A DNA stretch of 64,000 nt from Plectrocnemia conspersa. Lineage: Eukaryota; Arthropoda; Insecta; Trichoptera; Polycentropodidae. Shown one piece after another: positions 1 to 13,260 of this stretch. The stretch is from positions 62,001 through 126,000 of the forward strand of contig VTFK01000213.1 of NCBI GenBank assembly GCA_009617715.1, read 5' to 3'. The translations under genes and the position numbers were made by a program. The notes under the pieces are model-generated. The model saw only the letters and a program-made list of their open reading frames with translations, had not been told where the DNA came from and ran no database searches. The first letter of the stretch is position 1. Each line of letters opens with the position of its first letter.

Positions 1-370
1 TCTCTTTGCAATTATAATCTACGGTTATGCAAACGTTATTATTATACATTTAACCGCTATATTTAAAATAATACTTAACGATCTTGTTAGTAATTTATTT
101 ATTTATTGTATTGTTGTGTAAAAAATATTCGCAACAGTTTTTCGGAAAATTCGTAAAAGACTGTCGCCACTTTCGATTATTTCAATACGCGCTTATGTAT
201 ATTTTTATCGATATTTTATGTTTATAAAATTAGTGAGACCAATATGGCAACTTTTTCATTATCTAAGATGTTACGTAAGTATATCTTTAAAACAATGAAG
301 TACATTAAGAGTAGTATTAAATGTTTTTATATATTATAATTTAAGATTAAACGGTTATTTAATATTTTTT

Positions 371-985
<615 letters not shown>

Positions 986-2013
986 ATATATGTTTATATT
1001 ATCAATATTTAAATATTATTTAAGAGCAATACAAAGGTTATTTATATGAAATAGCAAGAATTTGTATATGTTTAACTAGTGTACATATAAAATTCTGTGA
1101 ATCATTATAAAACATTCATTTACTGATTATTCACATTAAAATTGGGGAAATTCACAAAAAAAATGATATTCTAAATATAAAATATATCGATGTCCTTGAA
1201 TTTTATTTGGCTTCAGCATTTAACTACATTTTTCGGTAAAAATTGTCATCAATGACGAGAAGGAAAAATATAGTATTTGTTAAAATTATAAAAACACTGT
1301 CTCTTAAATTGATTGAATGATAAAAATATTTTTTTAAATGGCTGTACATTTTTTCAATTTGTATCTATGTTTGCAATAGTTGTGAATATATTCAATTTGT
1401 ATTCGTATCTATGTTTACAATAGTTTCATATTAATGGCTTAAAAAGTGAATCGATTTATTCCACTTTTAGTTGAAAATTACTAAAATTATTATTATATTA
1501 ATTAATTAATTAACTTTTAATGTATTTAAATAAACCACTAAGTTAATTATTTTTTATGTAATATTATTTATTAAATTTTATTACATAAACCAGAAAAAAA
1601 AACGCTTTTTATATACTTTTGCATGTAAGGCCAATAGCATGCGTATTATATTGCTTTCTTATAAATACAACACATTTATATCACTCTGATTTATAAAATA
1701 TTTACTAGAAAAATATTATAAAAAGCTAATAAAGCTGCTAATAAAAAATAATGATTAATTGAGCATGATATTAAAATTATTATATTCGCAATAAATGCGA
1801 TATTTTTTATTACATGTCGCATAAAAGTACAGAGAGAATGTCAATGTCGATGAGAATGCACTCGCATCCTTTGCTTCCGATCAAAGTTGTCAATCGACAG
1901 CACATTGTCAATAGACTTGTCTTCCTAAAATTTTCTAAATTAAGTAATCGTCTGCGGTCAACCTGAACACAAAAATGTTGACATCAGTCAAAAGAGCGAA
2001 AGTGGATATGAGG
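986..2013. other. Upstream region of vajk-like gene 1
   Basis: No gene is supported. The first 850 bases are AT-rich. From about 1830 to 2013 the sequence becomes less AT-rich just ahead of the TATA box, which is where a proximal enhancer or promoter region would be expected. No binding site can be named with confidence. Confidence 0.5.
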
Positions 2014-2041
2014 TATAAAAGAGCCGGACAGATGACACTCA
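2014..2041 (+). promoter_or_regulatory. Core promoter of vajk-like gene 1 (TATA + initiator)
   Basis: TATAAAAG at 2014-2021 is followed 27 bases later by a CTCAGC initiator-like sequence with A at 2041. The predicted 5' UTR is short, running to the ATG at 2096. TATA/Inr core promoters are usual for strongly and stage-specifically expressed insect cuticle genes. The start site is inferred from spacing. Confidence 0.75.
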
Positions 2042-2095
2042 GCATCCAGTTCATCCCTGGTCATCACCAAAACCACTTGAACATTTGAAGACACC

Positions 2096-2107
2096 ATGAA
2101 GACAACG
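2096..2107 (+). CDS. vajk-like: vajk-like gene 1, coding exon 1 (4 codons)
   Basis: ATG AAG ACA ACG (MKTT) is followed immediately by a GTGAGT donor at 2108. The reading frame continues in phase 0 at 4146, after a TGCAG acceptor. Joining the two gives a continuous secretory signal peptide (MKTTVFCVVLLLACVAA). A first exon coding only a few residues is the common layout of insect cuticular-protein genes, and the other two paralogues here share it. Confidence 0.9.
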
Positions 2108-4145
2108 GTGAGTCATTTGAACGAAAAGTTTACGTTGATCTAACGAATCACTCGGTGACAAGACTCAAAAAATGTACACTATACAGTATATCATTCAATT
2201 ATATATTGTCAATAAAGGTTTTGTGTACTATTTTTAAGTCTTAATTATAATATAAATTTAAATTAGATTGCTCAAACAAAATTGAAAATTGTGTACTATT
2301 CTTAAGCCTTTATTTTATTATAAAATCGGATTAGATTATTTTAATAATATTGAAACCCTTAAATTATTTATACATGTGCCTCTATATAATTAATTTCGGT
2401 TATAGTATTCTATTTCATTATGTTTGATGTTACATGAACTATTTATGCAACTTTTTAGTCATCCTTGGCCGGTCAAGGGACATTTCTCAATTGTTAATCG
2501 TTCGAGTGTGCAAATTGTTTAGATGTTTTCCGCGGAACGTCCCACTCTAACGTATGGTTGTCGGAGCGCCACTTTTTGTGCTTCCCTATAACGACAATTT
2601 CGTCACAGTTTTAGTCATTAATTTGCAATCCTTGAACGATTTTGCTAATTGCTATTTCATAACAAAACTGTCTTCTTCAAAGTCAAAGGTTGAGAATACA
2701 AAAAAATTCCCAATTTGCGACAAAGCTTACGCAATTCACCCAGCGAAAAAATTAGATATAATACTATAACTAATACAGTTAATAATAGCGAAAAACAACG
2801 GAGAAGTTTAATTAGCACATAAGTTTCACGTATTTCAAGTAACTCCAATATTTTCGCAATGCGTGTTCATATAATTAAATTATAGACGTACTCGCAAAAT
2901 CAATCATAAAATTTTCATATATTCAATAATAAAAATAATATTAGTGATAATTATATATTTGAGGGATTTTTGTATCAATATCGAGCATATATAAAAGTCG
3001 AGCTAATGAGTATCTATTTAATCTAAAAATCAGACAAATTTCACGTTTTTTTTAAGAAAAAAAAAACATTTCTACATCATCTTATGTTTTAAATTCGTAA
3101 AGAAAATTGCTTTTATTCTCAGATGTATATTAACACATTAAATGGAAGCATGCTCGAAATTAAAATTATTACACTATTTAATGATTGTTTATTATATTTA
3201 ATACATATTTAAAAACATCAACATTTCATGCAATAATGATGTAGTTTAATTTTTGTAAATTTATGATTTTGATGGCACACTAATTAATATATTTCAAAGA
3301 TAGTTTTAGGTGCGCCTAGTTTACACATAAATGGATTAAGAAGTCAGTATAAGTTTATAAGAATTCTCCATTTATTATATATAATTTATATTTGAGTATG
3401 TTTATCTTAAAACTTAAGCATTAAATGCTAATATACTAATGTATTATTTAAGTAAAAAAAGCTTAGTACAAAATAATTTAATATACTTTTAATTCGCCTT
3501 TTTTTGTATTATTAACTATTCATACTATCCCTTTAGAATGATAATAAGAAAGAAAATTAAAAATTGTATTTATTTACATATATGTGAAAATATTAAAAAA
3601 CACGCGATATAAATCGATATAAAATTTCATACGATTAATCTCAAGGTCTCATACAAGTTTTATGTAATTTCCAAAAAATAAAAATGTATTTCTAATGGGT
3701 TATTTTAACTTTGAATATTCTCAAGGCTCTATTTAAATTTAATATGTATGTTGCTATGTTAAAAAGTCACTTGATCGTTGGCGTTTAAGTTGTGCAATTC
3801 TGCGGTTGTCATCAATGAAACATTTACATTTCCTATAAACAACAGTATTCATATTATATAATTGAAATAATGTGTTGTTAATTTTGTCACTTTAATCAAG
3901 AATGTGCATTCGTTCTCAATTGCATCGATTACATCACACGATGTGACCTAATCCGAAATGGAGACAGAGACTGCATCACGATCTAAAGGCATTTTCCGAC
4001 TAGCCTCTATTATTCAGCGGGTCGTGAGAGTTTACTCGCTTTGCCGCTCATTGATATCGTTTTGCAACCTTTAGTTTTTTTTAACTGAACGACCGTTATT
4101 TTAGTTATTAATATTCTATTAAAAATATGTATTTTTGTCATGCAG
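2108..4145 (+). other. Intron 1 of vajk-like gene 1
   Basis: A 2,038-bp phase-0 intron with GTGAGT donor and TGCAG acceptor. It is AT-rich throughout, with a less AT-rich patch near 2455-2600 that could be regulatory. I see no second coding exon in it. It is about ten times longer than the equivalent introns of the two paralogues (147 and 201 bp). Confidence 0.85.
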
Positions 4146-5819
4146 GTCTTCTGCGTCGTACTATTATTGGCATGTGTGGCGGCTGCCAATGAGAAGAAAG
4201 TGCCACTCGAAAAGAAGCTCGACAAAAGAGGGCTTCTAGGCTTGGGATACGGTTATGGACACAATGGCTTGAATGTAGGAGTCCTCGGTAATGGAATAAA
4301 TGGTGGATTATACAACGGCGCTATTAACACGTATGGAAACGGATATCATATTGATTCTGGGATACACGGCGGTGTGTTTGATCATGGCATAAATGATGTA
4401 CATGGCGGACATGGCATTCATGACATACATGGCGTACATGGCGTACATGACGTACACCATGGATTTGATATCGGTGGATCGCAAATTATAAACGGAGGAG
4501 GAGATCATTCTCATCTCACCAGAACCGTCACGGTAGTCAAACACGTGCCATACACTGTAGAAAAACAAGTGCCATACCCCGTTCCCAAACCTTATGCAGT
4601 ACACGTCAGAGTACCAGTTCCACAACCTTACCCAGTAGTCAAGCACGTGCCATACCCAGTCAAGGAATACATCCGAGTACCAGTACATATACCGCAGCCG
4701 TACCCTGTTGTAAAAACGGTACCCGTCCATATCCGAGTTCCAGTCGATAGGCCATATCCAGTAAAAGTATTGGTTCCACAGCCGTACCCAGTCGAAAAGA
4801 GAGTGCCATATCCAGTACAAGTTCCAGTACCACAACCCTACCCCGTTATTAAACAAGTGCAAGTACCCGTACACATCAGAGTGCCCGTTCCGCAACCTTA
4901 CCCAGTCATCAAGCACGTACAAGTACCAGTCAGAGTTCCAGTAGACAGGCCGTACCCTGTGCGTGTACCGTACCCAGTGGAGAAGAGAATTCCTGTCCCA
5001 TACGAAGTTTCCAAGCCGTACCCAGTCCGCGTACCAGTCGATAGGCCATACCCAGTAGAAGTACCCAAGCCTGTTCCAGTTCATATCCGAGTACCAGTCC
5101 CACAACCTTACCCAGTCGTAAGAACCGTGAATGTTGACAGGCCTGTGCCATATCCAGTCAGAGTTCCAGTAGACAGGCCCTATCCAGTACATGTACCCAG
5201 ACCGTACCCAGTCACCGTAGATAGACCCGTGCCATATGCAGTACAGGTTCCGGTGCCAGTTGGAGTCCATCATCATGATATTCATGATCATCATGATCAT
5301 ATTCATGATCTTGGTGGATCTTTGGGCTCTGGATTCGGAGGCAGTGTAGACTCAGGGTTCGCAGGCGGCGCAGGAGTAGATTTAGGAGGCAGCTCAGGAA
5401 TAGGTTTGGGTGGCGGCGCAGGTGCAGGTTTCGGAAGCGATGCAGGAGCTACTTTCGGAGGTTCTAATAATTTCGGAGGTTCTAGTAATTTCGGAGGTTC
5501 TAATAATTTTGGAGTCACCGCCAATAGTGGTTTCGAAAGCAACGATGCTTTACTAGGCGGTGCAGGATTAGGAGCCGGATCAGGTTCTTTCGGTGGTGGT
5601 TCGGGGTCCAGCTTTGGAGCAAGTAGCTTGGGTGGATCTAGTAGTTTCGACAGCGGCAGCAGTAGCTTCGGTAGCCAGAGCAGTATCGCTGGATCCACTG
5701 CTTCGGGAAGTTCCGACAGCAGTATCACTTCAGTACAATCAGGCTCTTCGGGCTCTTTTGACTCCAGTAGCAACGAGAACAGCGTCTCATCTCATAACGG
5801 ATACAAAAGATCGAACTAA
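4146..5819 (+). CDS. vajk-like: vajk-like gene 1, coding exon 2: secreted PYPV-repeat cuticular protein with Gly/Ser tail
   Basis: With exon 1 this encodes a 561-residue secreted protein. Domains in order: signal peptide about 1-17; short charged pro-region ending in a dibasic site (KLDKRGL, Lys-Arg at 31-32); Gly/Asn/His-rich linker to about 133; an array of PYPV/RVPV units from about 135 to 378, opened by the family motif RTVTVVKHVP; a His/Asp cluster about 379-393 (HHHDIHDHHDHIHD); and a Gly/Ser-rich tail with GFGG and NNFGGSS repeats to the end. The array and opening motif resemble insect Vajk proteins, which are cuticular. The Gly/Ser tail is absent from the two paralogues here. There are no enzyme motifs. 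A role in extracellular cuticle matrix is inferred. The open frame extends 6 nt upstream of the acceptor, but that in-frame ATG lies in the intron and is not the start. Confidence 0.93.
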   Translation, partial: VFCVVLLLACVAAANEKKVPLEKKLDKRGLLGLGYGYGHNGLNVGVLGNGINGGLYNGAINTYGNGYHIDSGIHGGVFDHGINDVHGGHGIHDIHGVHGVHDVHHGFDIGGSQIINGGGDHSHLTRTVTVVKHVPYTVEKQVPYPVPKPYAVHVRVPVPQPYPVVKHVPYPVKEYIRVPVHIPQPYPVVKTVPVHIRVPVDRPYPVKVLVPQPYPVEKRVPYPVQVPVPQPYPVIKQVQVPVHIRVPVPQPYPVIKHVQVPVRVPVDRPYPVRVPYPVEKRIPVPYEVSKPYPVRVPVDRPYPVEVPKPVPVHIRVPVPQPYPVVRTVNVDRPVPYPVRVPVDRPYPVHVPRPYPVTVDRPVPYAVQVPVPVGVHHHDIHDHHDHIHDLGGSLGSGFGGSVDSGFAGGAGVDLGGSSGIGLGGGAGAGFGSDAGATFGGSNNFGGSSNFGGSNNFGVTANSGFESNDALLGGAGLGAGSGSFGGGSGSSFGASSLGGSSSFDSGSSSFGSQSSIAGSTASGSSDSSITSVQSGSSGSFDSSSNENSVSSHNGYKRSN

Positions 5820-6008
5820 ATTTTATCAACTCTAAATTCTATGTACCATATCTTCCGTATTCTATGTAAATAATATAAAGGGAATAATTATTTAAACGGT
5901 AATTTATTCCACTTTATAGCAATATTGACAATGTTACCGTCGCATATTTCTATTCATATGCCTTTACTTTGATTTTGTTAAGTTGTATAAAATTGAAATA
6001 TATTTTTT

Positions 6009-6014
6009 ATTAAA
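6009..6014 (+). terminator. Likely poly(A) signal of vajk-like gene 1
   Basis: ATTAAA about 190 bases after the TAA stop, with a weaker AATAAA option near 6050. The intervening 3' UTR is AT-rich and without structure that I can name. Confidence 0.45.
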
Positions 6015-6059
6015 CCAATGTTTGACTTTCTTGCATATTCCTCATAATAATAATAAAAT

Positions 6060-8309
6060 AAGCCTACACAAAACCATGTCGACAGCAACCTAATTTTTAA
6101 ACAATCGTTTTTTAATGTACGACATTGAAAAATCAGATTTTCAACAGCGATAAAGGTATTGTTAAGAATTTCATCAATTCAATAGAAAAACACTAGCGTT
6201 TATCGTGGGATTATATGTTTTGCTTAAGAATATATACAGGTGAGTGAAATTTTCGCAAAAAATAAGAAACTAATAATATGCCTAGCACACTCAAAATAAT
6301 AATGCAAATTTACGTAAATTGTCAACTTTTCTTAATTACTTTCGTATAAGATTATGCAAAAATGATAATCTTAAAATTTATGCAATCATTTGAACTTTTA
6401 ATTTTATTATCTATTTTACAAAAAAACTAGTAAAAGTGAAACCGCAAGGCACATAATTTTAAATAATTACATAAATAAGCGACATAAGATGGCATCTAAA
6501 TCTACCGGTATTGCAAAAAAAATATATCCTTATAAATATATTATAATATGCTATTTCACACGAAACGAGAATACTCTAAAAATGCGCATATTTAATGATC
6601 GACATCGAAAGTGTCGTAACAAAATGCTTTCGATTTTTAAAATTTACGAATCGGTCTATAAAATTACTCAATTTTCGTCGGACCACCACATTGGTATTGA
6701 TTTATTGTGAATATTAATCAATTAAAATAAAATACATCAGCAATCTTTTCTACGTGTGAAAATTACGAATGGAAGCTAATGTTTTTCTGTACAACTAATC
6801 AAAATTCATATTAATCATTCTACGAATATTTTTCCTAAGAATCACGAGCTTCATAATATTAAATATTATATACATTCGATAATAAATTGAAAAACTTCAT
6901 TGTGACAGTATGGTGTTATTTTTATAGGTTCTGTATGTTTATTGTTAATTAAACTTTTTATACAACTATAAATTAGAAATGTACATTTACGAAACATAAA
7001 TATCTAATACCAATTAAGATCAATCTAAAATTATTTTTCCAACGTTTCTATTATTATTATCATATAATATTTTAAATATATATTATGCATATGTATATTT
7101 GGGTAAAATAAATGGTGATTTTGATAAAATTTAATCACTTAGGGAAAATTCTTCAAATGTCTGTTTTTATTCATTACTTTAAAACGCATATTTATGCAAA
7201 GAAAGTTTTATTGCAAATTAACTTATACAACTTTCATATATTGAATTATCATATTATCATTATTATACCTTAGCTTATAGTAAAGTAATGTTCAAACCTT
7301 AAAAATGTATCAGCGTAATATAAATATATTTTTTTTAATTTAGCTCAGAAATCTGTATTAATCAATTGAAATTATAATTATAATAATTTAATATAATTCT
7401 AATCTCTTACAAAATAGTAATTTTAATTTAAGTGGAATTTCAATCCAGGATTTATGGCAATAATAATCAACTTATGTCATCGATTTATCGTGCATTTATT
7501 ATCGTACAGTAGATTAAAAGACAAGTTAAAGTACATTTGCAGATGTGTGATTTTTAATTGTTAACATATTTTCAATATAAATTAATTATAACTATAATTT
7601 AAAGTTATAGTCAAGATGGTTTGAATTATATTGAAACCATCGCAAGATATTTCTAGAAATAACCATATCTACTCCTTTTATACGAATTTATTTAACGACC
7701 ATTTAGTTCAGATAATCTGTTATTCTATAAGCATTTTTTTAAATAGCTAATATTATTATTTCTATAATAAAATAAGAGTCATAATGAGATATTATTATAT
7801 CATTTTTTTAATTTAATTATGAAACGAAATAAAAGATGAACTAGGACCCGAAGTGATAATTTTTTAAGGATTTGAACTCAGGTTTTCTATGTGTTAGTCA
7901 TACTGATCTACTGATGTAAAGTACTATAATATGCCATTAAAATTAAACGCATTAAAACATAAAAGTTAAAATTTGTATTGAAAAGTTCATATAAAAATAT
8001 GTTTCTATAAATAATAAATGTGTGGCTTAAAATATTTTTATTTGATTTAATTAACACATTTTTTTTAATGTCTTCATCATAATTTATACCTATTGTCAAT
8101 ATATAATGGTTAATTATGATTATTGATCTTGTCATTAATATCTTAATAATTCTCTTATATTTTTTTAATTTGGATATAAAAACTTTGCAGTTATGGTAAT
8201 ATTCGCAAAAGTAGATGATAAATTACATTCGTATATACATATGTATGTATATATTATATTTTAATATATCTTGAATACCCTAATTATAATAAAAATGTAT
8301 TTATATTAT
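6060..8309. other. Intergenic, AT-rich
   Basis: No supported gene. The short open frames are chance products of AT-rich DNA. The only structured element is a tRNA-like minus-strand segment near 7866-7915, listed separately. Confidence 0.6.
7866..7915 (-). repeat. tRNA-like segment (possible SINE head)
   Basis: On the minus strand a box-B-like GAGTTCAAATCC (7868-7879) follows a plausible anticodon-arm region (ATCAGTATGACTAACACATA). It resembles the 5' parts of the tRNA-derived SINEs elsewhere in the window. It lacks a complete acceptor stem, so it is not a functional tRNA gene. No shared tail was found. Confidence 0.4.
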
Positions 8310-10250
8310 TGTTATGCCTGAGGTAATTTTAATTAGAGATTGGAATTTTAATTGGAACGAATATGAGGATTTTTATACTTCAAAAATAGAAAATTGGGCA
8401 AATATATTTCGTTCACAACAATGTGCTAATAAAAATACAAGGACAACTAAATAAGCTAGCACATTAATAGATTCAGTCTTTACCAATAGTAAAAGCGTAC
8501 AAGGTACAGTGAAATTTCATCGATCATTTGTATTATATATCATATATATTTTTTTTAGAAAAACATAATAGAATTAAGGTAAAAAAATAGTTTTAACCAA
8601 AAATGTGACTGAAATGTAGAAAACATGGAACAATATTTATAATAGTATTGTAGATAGTAAAATAAAAAATCAATATAATTTTAAAACAAAATATCGATAC
8701 AACCCAAAACCGTGGTTTAATAAAAATGTTAAAAATGCTTTAAAGAAAAGAGATGAACTTTGATTTAAAATCTTAAATTAAAAATAGAAAAAAATATTAA
8801 CAATGCAGAAATATGACAGAGAAAACATTATGAAAATTCGATAGATGAAATAAAAAATAACCCAAATAAAATGTTGGGAACAGTAAATAAATAATTAATC
8901 CTACTAAGAAAAACTACATAATAAATATGGAGATTGATAAAAATATATATAAAAATCCTGAAAGGAATACATACTACATTGAAGTATAGAAGAGATTGTG
9001 AATTCAATAACTCAGCTTAATAATTTAGTGCAATACAATAATAAAACATTGAATGAATTTAAATCTGTATCTTTAGAAGAAATTCACAACAAAATTTGTA
9101 AATTAAAAAAAGGAACCAATACTGATGAATGGGATGTAAATATAATTAAAGAAATTTAATTACATTATTTAAAAGGAGAAATACCTAATAATTTAAAGAT
9201 TGCTACTATTATACCGATACATAGAATAAAAAATAGTAAAAAGATTGAGGAAATGAGAGCATTTAACATGTTGCTGAAATAGAAAATGTGATGGCAGAAT
9301 TAGTAATCAAGCAATTAAAGGATTTCATTATTTCTCAAAATATTCTATGTGAAAAATAATCGGTATTCAGAGAAAAATATTCCACTGAGACTGCATTATA
9401 AGTAGTGATAAATGATTGATTGTTAGCCAAGGATACAAACAAAATCATTGGAGCAGTTTTCTTGGATTTCAAGAGAGCTTTCGAAACAACAGACAGAATA
9501 ATAATATTGAAGAAATTAGAGAATAAAGGTGTAAGTAAAATAGTATTAAGATAGTTTAAAAATTATTTTAAAAAAAAGTTATGCGTATTCCAAAGAGAAA
9601 ATAAAATCGCACGGTGTACCACAGGAGTCTAAATTAGGACCATTGCTGTTTATATGATATATTATTGATATAAATAATAATATGAAAAAATGTTAAATAC
9701 ATCTGTTTGCGGTTTATAGAAGTTATAAATAATTTAAATAATGAATTAAGTAAAATAGAAATATGGTTAAAAAATAATGTACTTAAACTAAATGAGAATA
9801 ATACTTAATGTATGTTTATTAATTATACATATTTGTTAGATAATAATAAAAAATAGTTATATTGTAGATAACTGTTTTATAGAAATAGTTAATGATATAA
9901 AATATTGAAGATAAATGTTTTAGTATTTATATGTAAGTTAATATGTTACCAGAGTAAATTTACCAGTTGTAGAAGTATGATTGATAGATTGGAATGGTTA
10001 AATGTTCAAGAAATATTGAAAATGAATGTTTTAGTATTTATATATAAGCTAGAAAATAATAAATATTTAGTGAGAAATCAATATGTACATAAATGTAATA
10101 CTAGAAATAAAGTTAAAGATATTTAGGTATAATAAAATGAATACGGCCAGGGGAATAGTGCGAATTTTTATAATAATATTCGTAAGACAATCCGCAAAAA
10201 TCATCGGATTTCCTAAACGGAATAAAATAATGCCGTCTAATAATTTAAAA
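8310..10250 (+). mobile_element. Decayed non-LTR retrotransposon, copy 1
   Basis: Contains, in order, an endonuclease-like fragment (8320-8490: RDWNFNWNEYEDF, then STLIDSVFTN), connector sequence, a reverse-transcriptase fragment (9455-9560: FLDFKRAFETTDR), and C-terminal remnants near 9960-10240. The C-terminal part matches copy 2 at 37660-37970. Many stops and frameshifts. The family is an APE-type non-LTR element of the CR1/Jockey-like kind. Its closeness to copy 2 marks it as an old member of the same family. Confidence 0.85.
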
Positions 10251-10289
10251 TATTTAGTGTGTCAAAGTTCATACATATATTTTTAACTT

Positions 10290-12290
10290 ATCTTAAAATT
10301 TACAATAATTCTCAGGATTCTGATTCAGGTGTCATCATCAACTTTATATTGTTGCGATCAAAAATAATGTTACTTATGATATTTTTTTAATATTTTGATG
10401 ATTTCTAAAAAATAACAGAAACGTTAGACGTACTATTTAAAGCACTCAGACCCAAAAAAAATAACTAACATTAACCACTCGTTCAAATAGAAATACAACG
10501 TTTAATACGTTTATATTATTAGAATTACAATTGATTTATTTAAATAAATAAAACTGATTTCTTCATACTTGAGAAACTATTCTACATTCGAATAGTTTGT
10601 CGAATAATTCAATACTTTTATAGAAGTTTTTGTATTTCAAAGCTTTAAAGGTATTTAAAATTAAACTTATATTACGAATGTTTCATTTGACATAACACGA
10701 CTTTGCTATTCACGCTTAGCTATAAAGTCAAACAATTTTTATTGTTTATGTATTAAATTCATATTATATATTAATATATATTTTTATTTTACGTCTAGAT
10801 TGTCATTCGCTGAACGCAGACTAATGAGAAAAACCAGTTTTTAGGATACGCTAGACTTTTGCGACACACATGTCATATAGTCTTCTTAGAAAATTAAAAA
10901 ATATATTCAAGAGACATCTACGAAAAAAACAGAAAACATATATTTTTAATACTTGATTCTAGCCATTAAATATTTGTCAATAGTTATTATAGATAACTGT
11001 TTGTCACGATTCACACTCTTGCTTTATTGGAAATCGGAACCTATTATTTTTTTAACTTTTGATAACACAATAATGCAATTTCAATATGTAATTATCTAAT
11101 TGCAATATTTATAAAAATATGCTATAGACATAACCGATTTTTTTCGGTAAGATAAATAGTTATTTTAACATATTTGCTGCGATAAAATAAACAAAATTGA
11201 TAAGTTCATCTTTTTTAAAGTGGCGTTTTGATAACTTTTCACATACTGTACGTGTAAATTCATTGTTTTAAAAGCGAGAAAATGTTATTAATTTGTATGT
11301 ATTTTTACTTAATTTCTTCAACTAGAGCCTAGTTTTAATTTGAAGCTTCTGATTTTATCTTGCTAACCACATGATTTACAATAAAAAATGAGATGTTATT
11401 ATTCACTACTTAATATTTTTTACAACAATTAAAAATCATCTATGAGCAAGTATATATAATATATAATTAATATACTTTTCTCACTTAAGAGTTATATTAG
11501 TTATTGATAATCTACCATTGCTGAATGAAAACACTAGTCTAAAAATCAATTGGGTATTGTATCAACTTGAATATTTGTATATTGAATTATCAAACCTAGT
11601 TTAATATATAACATATTTTTTGGAAACGCTGTTGTAAGGTATTGTTATGAGCAGTACTTTTGTGTACTTAGGTGTCACAGGCGACATCCGATAATTAACA
11701 TTTCCCACGACCACAAATCAGACAGTTTCCTCGTCGGCAATCTCGACACATGATCTTGTACCAATTTCGCAACATCCACTCGCGTTTCCACAGAACTGTA
11801 CGGTTTCGCTCTTAGGGATATTCATACAATTCACAGTGGATACTGTGGAAGTTGTGGCGTGTCCACCATTGTGCGTTCTCATCCGTCCCATTGCATAACC
11901 GAGATGTAGTTATTATGATTTATTCATCGTTTCGACGAAAAGGAAAAATCTCTCGATACATAAAGAAACGCCTTCCCGGGAGACGAGACCGAAGTTCCGC
12001 TCTATTCATTCGTAAGATCTCGAAATTTTACTGCTCTTCCTCGGCATTGTTCTTACGCACAGTGTTAATTAAAACAAACTATTTACAAATTAATTTGTCA
12101 CTATTGTACGCCGGCTTTAAGCTATTATTTATGTTCTGGTGAGAAATGATGTTTTGTTAGCATAACAATTTTACCAAAATAAAATCAAGATGGATTTTGA
12201 TTTTTTTTACTGTAAAAAAATTAACTTGATTCAATTAATCATAACGATATTCATACGTAAGATTATAAAAATTTAATCCATAATGATTAA
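10290..12290. other. Intergenic with a GC-richer island
   Basis: No gene is supported. Bases 11640-12060 are clearly less AT-rich than the surroundings and contain a 96-codon open frame (11852-12142) with no recognisable domain or signal peptide. I read the island as candidate regulatory DNA or an unrecognised relic. Confidence 0.4.
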
Positions 12291-12294
12291 TCAG

Positions 12295-12640
12295 TTTTAT
12301 AATTTATTTATTAAACTGTTGTAACCTGACAGACGTAAGCCCAATGCGTTACAGCGGGGTAAATCTGTATCAATTGAGTAAGTCAGATATGCATAATTAA
12401 TACCTACAAGTAAGTATTAACCACCAGACGTCTGGGAATCAGTAACATCTATATTATTAATAATATACTATTATGTGAAATATAATTTTTAACCAATATA
12501 TGTTACTACAACTGGGGCCAGTTTTTTATAATAGCGCATTTTTTCATAAATAAAAATTCGATAATCACTGCTGGGGCTTTAACCCACAACCTCAGAGTTA
12601 TTAGTCTGAGAAGTTACGGACTACGCTATCCGTCTTTCAA
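12295..12640 (-). repeat. tRNA-derived SINE, family A, near full length
   Basis: Read on the minus strand: a tRNA-like head with an anticodon-arm-like hairpin (12590-12612) and box-B-like GGTTGTGGGTTAAAGCCC, then GAATTTTTATTTAT, a conserved body, GCATTGGGCTTACGTCTGTC, and an AATAAATAAAT tail at the 3' end. Head, body and tail align by eye with the plus-strand copy at 61035-61330, and the tail half aligns with 44190-44340. About 345 bp. Confidence 0.75.
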
Positions 12641-12644
12641 TGGT

Positions 12645-12765
12645 GATTATTATAATTATAATAATCACTCATTTCGACTTTCCAGATACGATAGATATTG
12701 GAATTTGAACCCAGAACTTTTAGGCGGTAGCCATCTTCTCACACTACTGATAGACACTGCTCTAT
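12645..12765 (-). repeat. tRNA-derived SINE, family B
   Basis: On the minus strand, a tRNA-like head (box B GGGTTCAAATTCC) is followed by CTGGAAAGTCGAAATGAGTG and ATTATTAT. The segment after the head matches 54400-54430 (CTGTAAAATCGAAATTAGTG). It sits directly upstream of the family A copy in the same orientation. Confidence 0.65.
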
Positions 12766-13159
12766 ATTAAAATATATAATTTTGTTAAAAAATAAATGAC
12801 AAACAATTATATCCTGATAAATAAAAAACAGAAGCACTTTAAGAAAAGTGGTCTCTATTTTGATCACAAAAAATAAATAGCGCAACTTTAATCCATGCAT
12901 ATATTAGTGGCAGTTCGTCCATATTATCTATAAAGCGTTGCTTTTCCATACATCAAAAATAAACATATAAATTGATAATCTATTTTAATGTGAACATATT
13001 CATTGATAAAAAATTAAAGCAACTTTTATACGTGAGAGCGCGAGAGATCGACCTAGCTCTAACGGTCGAGAGCAGAAAATAAGTAATTTGGGAGCGTCGA
13101 TCGTATTCTTATTATAAACTTTTAACAAAGCGTATTTTAACAAAGGAAAATTTTTCTAC

Positions 13160-13258
13160 ACAGAAAAACTACATAATAAATATGAAAATTGATAAAATAA
13201 ATTTAAATATCCTGTAAGGAATACATAATAAATTGAGAGTATAGAAGAGAATTTTAAC
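13160..13258 (+). mobile_element. Fragment of the copy-1 type non-LTR element
   Basis: This segment is closely similar to 8905-8998 inside copy 1; both contain AAACTACATAATAAATATG and ATAGAAGAGA. It has no coding capacity. It ends where a different retroelement fragment begins. Confidence 0.7.
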
Positions 13259-13260
13259 AA

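Noticed and set aside
4140..4145. ATG at 4140 as the start of gene 1
   Set aside because: It lies in the splice acceptor (TGCAG). The spliced start at 2096 gives a proper MK-type signal peptide and a TATA-driven transcript. The same applies to 49756 in gene 3.
4308..5306. Long minus-strand open frame of 332 codons opposite gene 1
   Set aside because: Exact shadow of the PYPV repeats. Their codon usage avoids minus-strand stops, giving Trp/Tyr/Asp-rich nonsense (DWVRLW-type). Same cause in genes 2 and 3.
5303..5773. Minus-strand Pro/Leu-rich frame opposite the Gly/Ser tail of gene 1
   Set aside because: Complement of Gly/Ser codons; no independent evidence.
11852..12142. 96-codon open frame as a gene
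   Set aside because: No domain, signal peptide or splice context. It occurs in a less AT-rich island, where long frames arise more easily.
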